Positions 40,886-47,923 of a stretch of 64,000 nt of DNA are shown here, piece after piece. Below the pieces are notes generated by a model that saw only the letters and a list, made by a program, of their open reading frames with translations, had not been told where the DNA came from and searched no databases. Where the stretch lies: the NCBI RefSeq assembly GCF_001441165.1, contig NZ_CP013126.1:3253551-3317550 (forward strand), read 5' to 3'. Within the stretch, counting starts at the first letter, position 1. Each line of letters opens with the position of its first letter. The position numbers and the translations under genes are program-made. This DNA is from Acidipropionibacterium acidipropionici (GTDB lineage Bacteria > Actinomycetota > Actinomycetes > Propionibacteriales > Propionibacteriaceae).

Positions 40886-42265
40886 ATGTTCACTGCGCTC
40901 GAGGCGACGACGCCGACGGCCCCCGGAGGCCAACTCATACTCGCCGCCCTCGTCGGCATCGCCGTCATCGTCCTGCTCATCACCAGGTTCAAACTGCATC
41001 CCTTCCTGGCCCTCACGATCGGCTCCCTGCTCGTCGGGGTGATCGGCCGGATGAATCTCGCCGAGATGCTCGACAGCTACTCCTCGGGAGTCGGCGCCAC
41101 GGTGGCCAGCGTCGGGGTGCTCATCGCCCTGGGTGCGATCATCGGAAAGCTCCTCGCCGATTCCGGAGGCGCCGACAGGATCGTCGACACCCTCGTCGGG
41201 AAGGCCTCACCACGCGCGCTGCCATGGGCGATGGCGCTGGTCGGGGCGATCATCGGGTTGCCGATGTTCTTCGAGATCGGCCTGGTGCTCCTGGTCCCCG
41301 TCATCCTGCTCGTCAGCCGCCGCTCGAAGCTGCCCCTCATGAGAGTCGGCATCCCCGCGCTCGCGGGACTGTCGACCATGCACGCCATGGTGCCCCCGCA
41401 TCCCGGCCCCCTCGCCGCCATCGGACTGCTGAGGGCCGACCTCGGTGCCACCCTGGGGCTGGGCATCCTCATCGCGGTGCCGACCGTCATCATCGCCGGC
41501 CCGCTCTTCTCGACACTGGCGGCACGGTGGGTCCCGGTGGAGGCACCCGACCTCTTCATGGACACCGACGCCGAGGGCCGCTCCGGAATCGCCCCGCGCC
41601 GGCCGGGCTTCGCCATGACCATGGTCACCGTCCTGCTGCCCGTGGTGCTCATGATGGGCAAGGCGGTCGCCGACATCTTCACCTCCGAGGGAAGCACCGT
41701 CCGCGACGTCCTCGACTTCATCGGCCAACCCATGTTCGCGCTGCTGATCACCGCCCTGCTGGCCATCTTCACCCTCGGCCGCGCCTCCGGACTGGACAAG
41801 GACGCGATCTCGGACTCGATCGGCAACGCCCTTCCGCCCATCGCCGGCATTCTCCTCATCGTCGCCGCGGGCGGCGGCTTCAAGCAGGTCCTCATCGACA
41901 CCGGTATCGCCGACCTGCTGGCCCACGGCATCAACAGCTCCCACCTCTCCCCGCTCCTGATGGCCTGGCTCGTGGCGGTGGCGATCCGGCTCGCCACAGG
42001 ATCGGCGACCGTCGCCACCGTGACCACCGCGGGCATCCTCGAGCCCGTCGCCGCAAGCCTGCCGCCCACCCAGGCGGCGCTCATGGTGCTGGCCGTCGGC
42101 TCCGGCTCCGTCTTCTTCTCGCACGTCAACGACGCCGGGTTCTGGCTCATCAAGGAGTACTTCGGCGTCTCCGTCGGCCAGAACATCAAGACCTGGTCGG
42201 TCATGGAGTCGATCCTGTCGGTCACCGGCCTGGTGCTGGTGCTGCTCGTCTCCGTGGTCGTCTGA
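40886..42265 (+). CDS. gntP: Gluconate:H+ symporter (GntP family)
   Basis: 459 residues, 12-14 membrane segments, GntP signature ALAGLSTMHAMVPPHPGPLAA (around 166-186) and SGSVFFSHVNDAGFWL. It imports gluconate. It lies 30 nt after gntK with its own GAGGAGG site. Confidence 0.94.
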   Translation: MFTALEATTPTAPGGQLILAALVGIAVIVLLITRFKLHPFLALTIGSLLVGVIGRMNLAEMLDSYSSGVGATVASVGVLIALGAIIGKLLADSGGADRIVDTLVGKASPRALPWAMALVGAIIGLPMFFEIGLVLLVPVILLVSRRSKLPLMRVGIPALAGLSTMHAMVPPHPGPLAAIGLLRADLGATLGLGILIAVPTVIIAGPLFSTLAARWVPVEAPDLFMDTDAEGRSGIAPRRPGFAMTMVTVLLPVVLMMGKAVADIFTSEGSTVRDVLDFIGQPMFALLITALLAIFTLGRASGLDKDAISDSIGNALPPIAGILLIVAAGGGFKQVLIDTGIADLLAHGINSSHLSPLLMAWLVAVAIRLATGSATVATVTTAGILEPVAASLPPTQAALMVLAVGSGSVFFSHVNDAGFWLIKEYFGVSVGQNIKTWSVMESILSVTGLVLVLLVSVVV

Positions 42266-42295
42266 CCCCCGCACTCCCCACCGAAGGACAAGGAC

Positions 42296-43180
42296 ATGAA
42301 TATGAGGATCGCACTGGTCGGCCTGGGCAGGATGGGCGCCAATATGCGCGACCGGCTCAAGCACCGCGGCATCGACGTCGTCGGCTACGACCGGAACCCG
42401 GCCCTGCGCGACGCCGACTCCCTGGAGTCGATGGTGACCCGGCTCGGGCCGGGCCCGCGGATCGTGTGGATCATGCTGCCGGAAGGCGTGGTCGACGACA
42501 CCCTGGCAGAGCTGACCCCGCTCCTCGGCGCCGGAGACGTCGTCGTCGACGGCGGCAACTCGAGGTGGACGGCCGACGCGCCCCGGGCCGAGCGGCTGGC
42601 CGCCCACGACATCGGATATGCCGACTGCGGCGTCTCAGGAGGTGTCTGGGGAGCCGAGGGCGGCTACGGCCTGATGGTCGGCGGCTCGCCGGACGACGTC
42701 CGCGCCATCTGGCCGGTGCTCACCGCCCTGGCCCCCGAGGACGGCTCGGGCCTGGTGCACGCCGGAGCGGTCGGCGCCGGCCACTACGCGAAGATGGTGC
42801 ACAACGGGATCGAGTACGCCCTCATGGAGGCCTACGCCGAGGGCTACGAACTTCTGGCCGCCGACTCCCCGGTCGACAGCATCACCGAGGTCTTCGACGC
42901 CTGGCGCTCCGGCACCGTGATCCGCTCCTGGCTGCTGGACCTGTGCACCGAGGCGCTGCGCTCGGATCCGGGACTGTCGCGGATCAGCGGCTGGGCGGAC
43001 GATTCGGGCGAGGGTCGCTGGACCGTCGAGGCGGCACTTGACGCCGCCGTGCCGGTCCCTGCGATCTCGGCCTCCCTCTTCGCCAGGTTCGCCTCACGGC
43101 AGGACGACTCCCCCGCGATGAGGCTGGTGGCCGCGATGCGTCAGCAGTTCGGGGGCCACCCCGTCCACCCCGCCGGATGA
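42296..43180 (+). CDS. gnd: 6-phosphogluconate dehydrogenase, short (NAD-type) form
   Basis: 294 residues, against about 470 for the dimeric NADP form. Rossmann loop ALVGLGRMGANM near the start, substrate motif VVVDGGNSRW, catalytic lysine and HN pair in GAGHYAKMVHNGIEYAL. It oxidatively decarboxylates 6-phosphogluconate to ribulose 5-phosphate. An alternative ATG two codons later is possible. With gntK and gntP it completes gluconate entry into the pentose phosphate pathway. Confidence 0.93.
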   Translation: MNMRIALVGLGRMGANMRDRLKHRGIDVVGYDRNPALRDADSLESMVTRLGPGPRIVWIMLPEGVVDDTLAELTPLLGAGDVVVDGGNSRWTADAPRAERLAAHDIGYADCGVSGGVWGAEGGYGLMVGGSPDDVRAIWPVLTALAPEDGSGLVHAGAVGAGHYAKMVHNGIEYALMEAYAEGYELLAADSPVDSITEVFDAWRSGTVIRSWLLDLCTEALRSDPGLSRISGWADDSGEGRWTVEAALDAAVPVPAISASLFARFASRQDDSPAMRLVAAMRQQFGGHPVHPAG

Positions 43181-43189
43181 TCGGCGGGG
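43168..43189. terminator. Bidirectional terminator between gnd and hsp20
   Basis: CCCCGCCG/CGGCGGGG, 8-bp perfect stem with 6-nt loop; the gnd stop codon is in the loop region and the hsp20 stop is 2 nt beyond. Confidence 0.7.
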
Positions 43190-43190
43190 C

Positions 43191-43616
43191 TCAGCTCTCG
43201 ACGCTGCTGTGCACCGCCGAGTCGGAGTGGCGCACCTCGATCTTGCGCGGCCTGGCGGCCTCGGCGACGGGGATGGTGAGGCGCAGCACGCCGTCGGAGT
43301 AGTCGGCGCTGATCCGCTCGGCGGCCAGGCCGTTGCCCAGGGTGAGCTGGCGGGCGAAGGTGCCCTCGGCGCGCTCGCGGGTCAGCCACTGGGTGCCCTC
43401 GCCGGTGTGGGAGCTGCGCTCGGCGCGGACCGTGAGGGTCTGGCCGTCCATGTCGATGTCGATGCTGGCCGGGTCCACCCCGGGCAGATCGATCTCGGCG
43501 ACGTAGGAGTCTCCGTCCCGGTAGAGGTCCATCGGCATCGCGACGGAGGCCGGAGTGCGGGAGACGCCGGAGAAGAGTCGGTCCATCTCGTTGAAGGGGT
43601 CGAAAGTGCGTGACAT
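43191..43616 (-). CDS. Small heat-shock protein Hsp20
   Basis: 141 residues from ATG 43616 (GAGGA 8 nt upstream). Short N-terminal arm (MSRTFDPFNEMDRLFSG), alpha-crystallin domain (about 30-125) and a C-terminal IxV-like RKIEV. It forms oligomers that hold unfolding proteins. The promoter carries HAIR-type elements, so HspR control is likely. Confidence 0.94.
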   Translation of the reverse strand: MSRTFDPFNEMDRLFSGVSRTPASVAMPMDLYRDGDSYVAEIDLPGVDPASIDIDMDGQTLTVRAERSSHTGEGTQWLTRERAEGTFARQLTLGNGLAAERISADYSDGVLRLTIPVAEAARPRKIEVRHSDSAVHSSVES

Positions 43617-43678
43617 CGGTCGGTCCTCTGTGCTCGTGATCTGTGTCTGTGGTGGGGCGATCACTCACCCCGTGGCTC

Positions 43679-43699
43679 CTTGAGCCTTACGCACTCAAC
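43679..43699. promoter_or_regulatory. HAIR element 1 (HspR operator) at hsp20
   Basis: CTTGAGC-N7-ACTCAAC matches the HAIR consensus CTTGAGT-N7-ACTCAAG at 12 of 14 positions and lies over the expected transcription start. Confidence 0.75.
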
Positions 43700-43727
43700 T
43701 TTATACACGTCCTCCCGAAACACCAAA
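43700..43727 (-). promoter_or_regulatory. hsp20 promoter
   Basis: Minus strand: -10 TATAAA (43700-43705), near-consensus and rare in this G+C-rich DNA; -35-like TTGGTG/TTTGGT (43721-43727) with a 15-16 bp spacer. Confidence 0.65.
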
Positions 43728-43731
43728 CAGA

Positions 43732-43752
43732 GTTGAGTCGACCACGCTCAGG
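43732..43752. promoter_or_regulatory. HAIR-like element 2 upstream of the hsp20 promoter
   Basis: GTTGAGT-N7-GCTCAGG, 11 of 14 consensus positions, 53 bp from element 1 and just upstream of the -35. It overlaps the end of the alpha/beta hydrolase gene (stop 43748). Confidence 0.5.
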
Positions 43753-44509
43753 GCTGATCCAGTTGGAGAAGGAAGGGCACCACCCGGGCCAGGAACTCCG
43801 CCTCGCGGGTGATGTGCACCCGGTGGCCGCCGTCGATCCGGATCAGCCGGGCGTCGGGGAGCTCGGCCGCGACCAGGGACAACCGGTCCTGATCGAGATA
43901 GGAGGTCGTCCCGCCGCCGATCATGAGAACCGGCATGGTGATGCGCGCCAGTCCCTGCCACCATCCGGGTCGGGGCGTACCCAGCTGGTCGAGGACGCGT
44001 GAGACCATCACCGGGTCGAAACGCCGGCATCCCGACAGCGCGCCGACCTTGATGGCCAGGCCCGACCAGCGGTGTCGGACCGGCCCGGAGTCGGCTCTGG
44101 AGCGTGCGGGCACCGGCAGCTCCTCGAGCACCAGACGGCTGATGCGCTGCGGGAAGCTCTCTGCGATGATGCTGGCCAGGTGGGCGCCCAGGGAGTGCCC
44201 GACGAGCTGGAAGCGCTCCAGGCCCAGCCGGTTGATCTGGGCCATGACATCGGCGACGAAGGCCTCCAGGCTGTAGCCGTCGACCCGTCGCCTGGCGCCG
44301 AGCGGCCCGTGGCCGAGCAGGGTGAGGCAATGGGGGTCGACGCCGTGCGGCTTGGTGGCCAGCACCAGGCCGCCCCATGTGGTGTGGGAGCTCGTGATGC
44401 CGTGCAGGCACACTATTGGATCAACGGACCTGGGATCGACGGTACTGGGATCGACGGTACTGGGATCGACGGCCATGGCAGACAGATACCACGGCCGGCG
44501 GCCAGTCAC
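43748..44509 (-). CDS. Alpha/beta hydrolase
   Basis: 253 residues from GTG 44509, which directly follows the ABC ATPase stop (TGA GTG). ATG 44476 is an alternative. N-terminal VDPST-type repeats (residues 13-31) come from a 15-bp tandem repeat. Then oxyanion region CLHGITSSHTTWGG, nucleophile S106 in GHSLGAH, and C-terminal GGHRVH with the likely catalytic His. Substrate unknown. Last gene of the ABC operon, so it may process the imported compound or its ester (inference). Confidence 0.85.
   Translation of the reverse strand: MTGRRPWYLSAMAVDPSTVDPSTVDPRSVDPIVCLHGITSSHTTWGGLVLATKPHGVDPHCLTLLGHGPLGARRRVDGYSLEAFVADVMAQINRLGLERFQLVGHSLGAHLASIIAESFPQRISRLVLEELPVPARSRADSGPVRHRWSGLAIKVGALSGCRRFDPVMVSRVLDQLGTPRPGWWQGLARITMPVLMIGGGTTSYLDQDRLSLVAAELPDARLIRIDGGHRVHITREAEFLARVVPFLLQLDQP
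44416..44475. repeat. 15-bp tandem repeat within the hydrolase 5' end
   Basis: Two perfect units TGGGATCGACGGTAC (44431-44460), a third with changes at the last positions (44461-44475) and a degenerate one before them (44416-44430). In frame it encodes repeated V-D-P-S-T on the minus strand. Confidence 0.9.
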
Positions 44510-45319
44510 TCAGGCGAGCAGCTCCAGGATGTGGCGGCGGAGCTCGCGGAAGCGGGGATCGTCCTGGGTCCGGGGCCTCGGCAGATCGACGGCGACGTCC
44601 TCGAGCACTCGGGCGGGGCGCGGTGAGAAGACGACGACCCGGTCGGAGAGCAGCAGGGCCTCCTCGACGTCGTGGGTCACCATGAGGGCGGTGAATCCCT
44701 GGTGCTCCCACAGCCGGGCGATCTCGGTCTGGAGGGAGGAGCGGGTGAGGGCGTCGAGTTTTCCGAGGGGCTCGTCGAGGAGCAGGATCTCGGGCCGTGT
44801 GACCAGGGCCCTGGCCAGCGAGGTGCGCTGGGCCATGCCGCCGGACAGCTCCGAGGGCAGGGCGTCGCGGAACTCCTGGAGGCCCACCAGATCGATCATC
44901 TCGTCGACGCGCCGGCGCTGCTCCGGGTCGTCGGCACGGCCCTGCACCTGGGGCCCCAGGCCGATGTTCTGGCCGACCGTGAGCCACGGCAGCAGGGTCG
45001 GGTCCTGGAAGACCAGCCCGCGGGAGGGGTCGGGGCGTCTGACCCGGCGTCCGTCGACGTAGACCCGGCCGGTGAGCGGCCTGTCCAGGCCGGCTGCCAG
45101 GCGCAGCAGCGTGGACTTGCCGGAGCCGGAGGGCCCGACGAGGCTCACGAAGCTGCCCGGTCCGGCCGAGAGGTTGACGTGGTCGAGCACCGGGAGGGGC
45201 TCGCCGTGGTTGAGGAAGGCCTGGGAGATGTCGAGCATGTCGATGGCCCCCCTGGTCTGCGGGCCGGCGGATTCCGACGAGGTCGGGGCGGGGTGTGCGA
45301 AGTGGGGTCGGGTCACCAT
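44510..45319 (-). CDS. ABC importer ATP-binding protein (NitT/TauT, SsuB/TauB type)
   Basis: 269 residues from ATG 45319, which overlaps the permease stop by 7 bp. Walker A GPSGSGKST (62-70), Q-loop GLVFQDPTLLPWLTV, signature ELSGGMAQR (157-165), Walker B ILLLDEPLG (178-186), switch H in MVTHDVEEAL. The DEPLGKLDA segment marks the nitrate/sulfonate/taurine importer class. It energises the permease and binding protein encoded just upstream. Confidence 0.92.
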   Translation of the reverse strand: MVTRPHFAHPAPTSSESAGPQTRGAIDMLDISQAFLNHGEPLPVLDHVNLSAGPGSFVSLVGPSGSGKSTLLRLAAGLDRPLTGRVYVDGRRVRRPDPSRGLVFQDPTLLPWLTVGQNIGLGPQVQGRADDPEQRRRVDEMIDLVGLQEFRDALPSELSGGMAQRTSLARALVTRPEILLLDEPLGKLDALTRSSLQTEIARLWEHQGFTALMVTHDVEEALLLSDRVVVFSPRPARVLEDVAVDLPRPRTQDDPRFRELRRHILELLA

Positions 45320-46401
45320 CGTGTGAGGTCCTTCTGCCATGCCAGGACGCGGTTCCGGATGGCCAGTTCGAGTGTGAGCAGAGAGCCGCAGAAGATCACC
45401 ATGACCGCGATCGCCGCATACATCGCGGGGTAGGCGCTCCACCCCTTCTTCCAGTTGATGTACCAGCCCAGCCCGGAGTTGACGCCCATGGTCTCGGCGA
45501 TGGTCAGGGTGACGAAGGCGGTCGGCAGGGCCATGAAGATGCCGGTGAAGATATTGGGCAGGGCGGCCGGCAGGGACACCTTGAAGATGAGGAAGCGGTT
45601 GGACGCGCCGAGGGTCTGGCAGACGTCGAAGTACTCCTTGGGAACCGACCGGATACCGGCGTTGGTGAGCACCGTCATCGGGAACCAGACGGTCAGGGAG
45701 ACCAGGAAGACCGCCGCCCAGAAGGTGTTGGGGAAGGCGATGAAGACGATCGGGATCCAGGCCAGGGTGGGCACCGGGCCGATGTATTTCACGATCGGGT
45801 TGATCCAGTACCCGGCCTGCCTCGACCAGCCCATCCACAGGCCGGTGGCCAGTCCCGCCGCTCCCCCGATGAGCAGGCCCAGGGCCAGCAGTCCCGCGGA
45901 ATGGCCGATGGAGGATCCCAGGAGTCCCCGGTCCGCCCACGCCTCGGTGAACAGCTGGCCCGGCGGCGGGACGTAGGGGGGCTTGCCCCATCCGGTCTTG
46001 GCGGTGGCGACATCCCAGACGGCGAGGACGACTGCGGCGGCGATCCACCAGCTCGACCAATGGCCGAGCCACCGGGAGACCGCCAGGCGGCGCGGGCCGA
46101 CCGGGCGGAGGGCGACCAGCCATGTGACGGCCAGGCCGACGGTGATGACGGCGCCGAGCACCGCCAGGGGAAGCTGTCCGTGGACGATATAGGCGTCGGT
46201 GTCGGGCACCAGGGCGATCACCAGGGTGGCGGCCGCCCACAGGGCCACCAGAACGGCCACCCGCGCAGGGTTGGCGGTGCGTTCGCGGTGGCGCCGGGTG
46301 AGGCCGGCCCGGATCACCGGGTCGACGGTCAGGGCGTCGTCCCTTTCCCGGGTGAGCCGGGAGCGGCTGACCTGCTCGGGCGAGGAGATCGTGGCGGTCA
46401 T
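45313..46401 (-). CDS. ABC importer permease (NitT/TauT type) with extra N-terminal membrane segments
   Basis: 362 residues, about 100 longer than usual. Three added membrane segments (about 48-66, 76-97 and 117-134) precede the core BPD_transp domain (about 165-355), whose EAA loop reads YFDVCQTLGASNRFLIFKVSLPAALPNI. The role of the added segments is unknown. It lies 4 nt after the binding-protein gene. Confidence 0.9.
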   Translation of the reverse strand: MTATISSPEQVSRSRLTRERDDALTVDPVIRAGLTRRHRERTANPARVAVLVALWAAATLVIALVPDTDAYIVHGQLPLAVLGAVITVGLAVTWLVALRPVGPRRLAVSRWLGHWSSWWIAAAVVLAVWDVATAKTGWGKPPYVPPPGQLFTEAWADRGLLGSSIGHSAGLLALGLLIGGAAGLATGLWMGWSRQAGYWINPIVKYIGPVPTLAWIPIVFIAFPNTFWAAVFLVSLTVWFPMTVLTNAGIRSVPKEYFDVCQTLGASNRFLIFKVSLPAALPNIFTGIFMALPTAFVTLTIAETMGVNSGLGWYINWKKGWSAYPAMYAAIAVMVIFCGSLLTLELAIRNRVLAWQKDLTRW

Positions 46402-46405
46402 CGCG

Positions 46406-47554
46406 TCACCACCTGATCCCCAGCGTCGTGAAGGCCTTGTCGGCGAGCTTCTCGGGGTCCGCGGAGGCCTCGAGGTAGCCGGTCTTCTGGAACTTGCGGA
46501 TGCCCGGCAGCAGGGAGGCCCTGAGCTTGGTCACCGAGGGCTTCCAGCCGTACCCCTTGAGGAGCTTCTCGATGGTGGCGACATCACCGGCGATGTACTT
46601 CTTGTCGACCTCGATACGGGCCACCTCGGCCTCATGCCCGGCGACGTAGCGGGAGCCGCGGCACCAGGCCTCGATGAGTTTGCGGGCCAGCGGAGCCTCC
46701 TTGGTGACGAGGTCTCCGTTGAGGGCGGTGCAGCAGCAGTAGTCCTGCGCGTTCATCCCGCTCATATTGCTGGACAGCTCGACGCCGTAGTCGTCGAGGA
46801 TCGGGCGGTAGGCGATCGGGTCGGAGGTGGCGATGGCGTCCACCTGCCCCCGCTTGAGGGCATCGGCGAGGGTGGAGGGGTCGAGGACCTTCCAGTTCAC
46901 CTGCTTGGCCTCGGGCAGCGGGTTGATCCCGGCGTCCAGCAGATCCATCGAGAAGAACATGGTGGCGCTCGAGGAGAGGCTGGGGATCCCGATGGTGGCT
47001 CCCTTGAGATCGGCCACCTTGCCCTTGAAACTCTTGGGGGCCACCAGGCGCAGGCAGCCGGCGTGCAGGCCCGCGACGAATTTGACGTTCTGGCCCTCCG
47101 AGACCGGTTTGAGCCAGGAGTAGAAGATGCCGGAGGAGGCGTCGAACTGACCGGAGCCGACCGCTGCCTTGATGTCCTCGTCACCGACGGTGCGGTGCAG
47201 GGTGACGTCGAGGCCGGCCTCGGCGAAGAAGCCCTTCTCCTTGGCCACGATCGCGGGGGCGTCGCAGACGTCGCCCCCGTAGATCACCGACAGCGGCCGG
47301 TTGGCCACCGTCGAGGCGGCCTTCGGCCCGCCGGTGGCGCGTCCGATGAGGCCACCGCCGACGCCGCCCACGAGCAGGCCGCCCACGGCCGCGGCCGTGA
47401 CGCCTCCGATGAGCGCCCGCCGGGAGACGCCGCCCGGACGTTCCTCCGCGTCGTCATCGGCCAGCACCGCCCCCGAGGGGAGGACGATCGGATCGGGTCT
47501 CGGATCGCCGGCGTCCGGGCGTGGTCCGGGGCCGGTGTTCTCGTCATGTGACAT
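46406..47554 (-). CDS. NMT1/THI5-like substrate-binding protein, Tat-exported, Cys-rich
   Basis: 382 residues from ATG 47554 (GGAG 7 nt upstream). A long hydrophilic N-terminus (1-42) precedes the twin-arginine motif GVSRRALIGG (R45 R46) and a Gly/Ala hydrophobic run (47-70), so export by Tat as a membrane-anchored or soluble protein is expected. The mature part is a type II periplasmic-binding fold. Unusual: C97, C167, a CCC run at 273-275 and C298. Substrate not identified; sulfonate, nitrate and thiamine-precursor carriers all belong to this family. The cysteine leader ahead of the gene favours a sulfur compound (inference). Confidence 0.85.
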   Translation of the reverse strand: MSHDENTGPGPRPDAGDPRPDPIVLPSGAVLADDDAEERPGGVSRRALIGGVTAAAVGGLLVGGVGGGLIGRATGGPKAASTVANRPLSVIYGGDVCDAPAIVAKEKGFFAEAGLDVTLHRTVGDEDIKAAVGSGQFDASSGIFYSWLKPVSEGQNVKFVAGLHAGCLRLVAPKSFKGKVADLKGATIGIPSLSSSATMFFSMDLLDAGINPLPEAKQVNWKVLDPSTLADALKRGQVDAIATSDPIAYRPILDDYGVELSSNMSGMNAQDYCCCTALNGDLVTKEAPLARKLIEAWCRGSRYVAGHEAEVARIEVDKKYIAGDVATIEKLLKGYGWKPSVTKLRASLLPGIRKFQKTGYLEASADPEKLADKAFTTLGIRW

Positions 47555-47567
47555 GGATGTTCTCCAG

Positions 47568-47586
47568 AAAGAGGGCGCAGGGCGCC
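47568..47586 (-). terminator. Terminator-like hairpin just before the binding-protein gene
   Basis: Minus strand: GGCGC-CCT-GCGCC followed by CTCTTT, 5-bp stem, ending directly at the ribosome site of the binding-protein gene. It sits between the Cys leader peptide and the first structural gene, where an attenuator would be. Confidence 0.5.
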
Positions 47587-47638
47587 GGGGTGTGCACCTG
47601 GATGGCGGCGCGGGAATGGTGCGGGGAGGGGCTGTGCG

Positions 47639-47713
47639 TCAGCGGGGACAGGGGCACATGCACATCACGCGAGCCCGGTGCGGGCGACGTGTGGCGACGC
47701 TGTGCTCAGCCAT
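47639..47713 (-). CDS. Cysteine-rich leader peptide (24 residues)
   Basis: ATG 47713 to TGA 47639. It starts MAEHSVATRRPHRARV and ends M-C-M-C-P-C-P-R, so three of the last seven codons are Cys (TGC, TGC, TGT). AGAGGA lies about 9 nt upstream. Short upstream ORFs with clustered Cys codons are known in mycobacteria as cysteine-responsive attenuators of sulfur genes, and leader peptides ending in Cys occur before sulfur transport genes in streptomycetes. Here ribosome stalling at low Cys-tRNA would favour expression of the ABC operon. Too short for family scoring, so call rests on position and codon content. Confidence 0.65.
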   Translation of the reverse strand: MAEHSVATRRPHRARVMCMCPCPR

Positions 47714-47763
47714 GTCCTGGGATTCCTCTCGACCCGAAGACCCCGGAGCCGGGGCCCACGCTG

Positions 47764-47791
47764 ACGCTAGGCCGGTGCCCGCCGCGGACAA
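47764..47791 (-). promoter_or_regulatory. Candidate promoter of the leader and ABC operon
   Basis: Minus strand: -35-like TTGTCC (47786-47791), 16-bp spacer, -10 TAGCGT (47764-47769), about 50 nt before the leader ATG. Between promoter and leader, CCCCGG-AG-CCGGGG (47741-47754) forms an inverted repeat. Confidence 0.4.
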
Positions 47792-47811
47792 ATTCGATCT
47801 CATCAGTCAAT

Positions 47812-47851
47812 ATATCGTCTCATATTGCGATATTCTCAGCGCTGCGCTGAG
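47812..47851. promoter_or_regulatory. Two inverted repeats in the A+T-rich divergent region
   Basis: ATATCG-N10-CGATAT (47812-47833) and CTCAGCG-CTG-CGCTGAG (47835-47851). They lie in the only clearly A+T-rich stretch nearby, between the divergent ABC operon and the oxidoreductase-like gene. Likely operators; the regulator is unknown. Confidence 0.45.
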
Positions 47852-47923
47852 AGGTTCCTCACACCCGGGCGGGCAGCCCGGCCATCGCCACGGCGGCGGG
47901 TCGGCGGCCTTCGGGGAGACAAT

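Noticed and set aside
41207-42607. 466-codon minus-strand frame
   Set aside because: Antisense to gntP and gnd; His/Asp/Gly-rich shadow translation.
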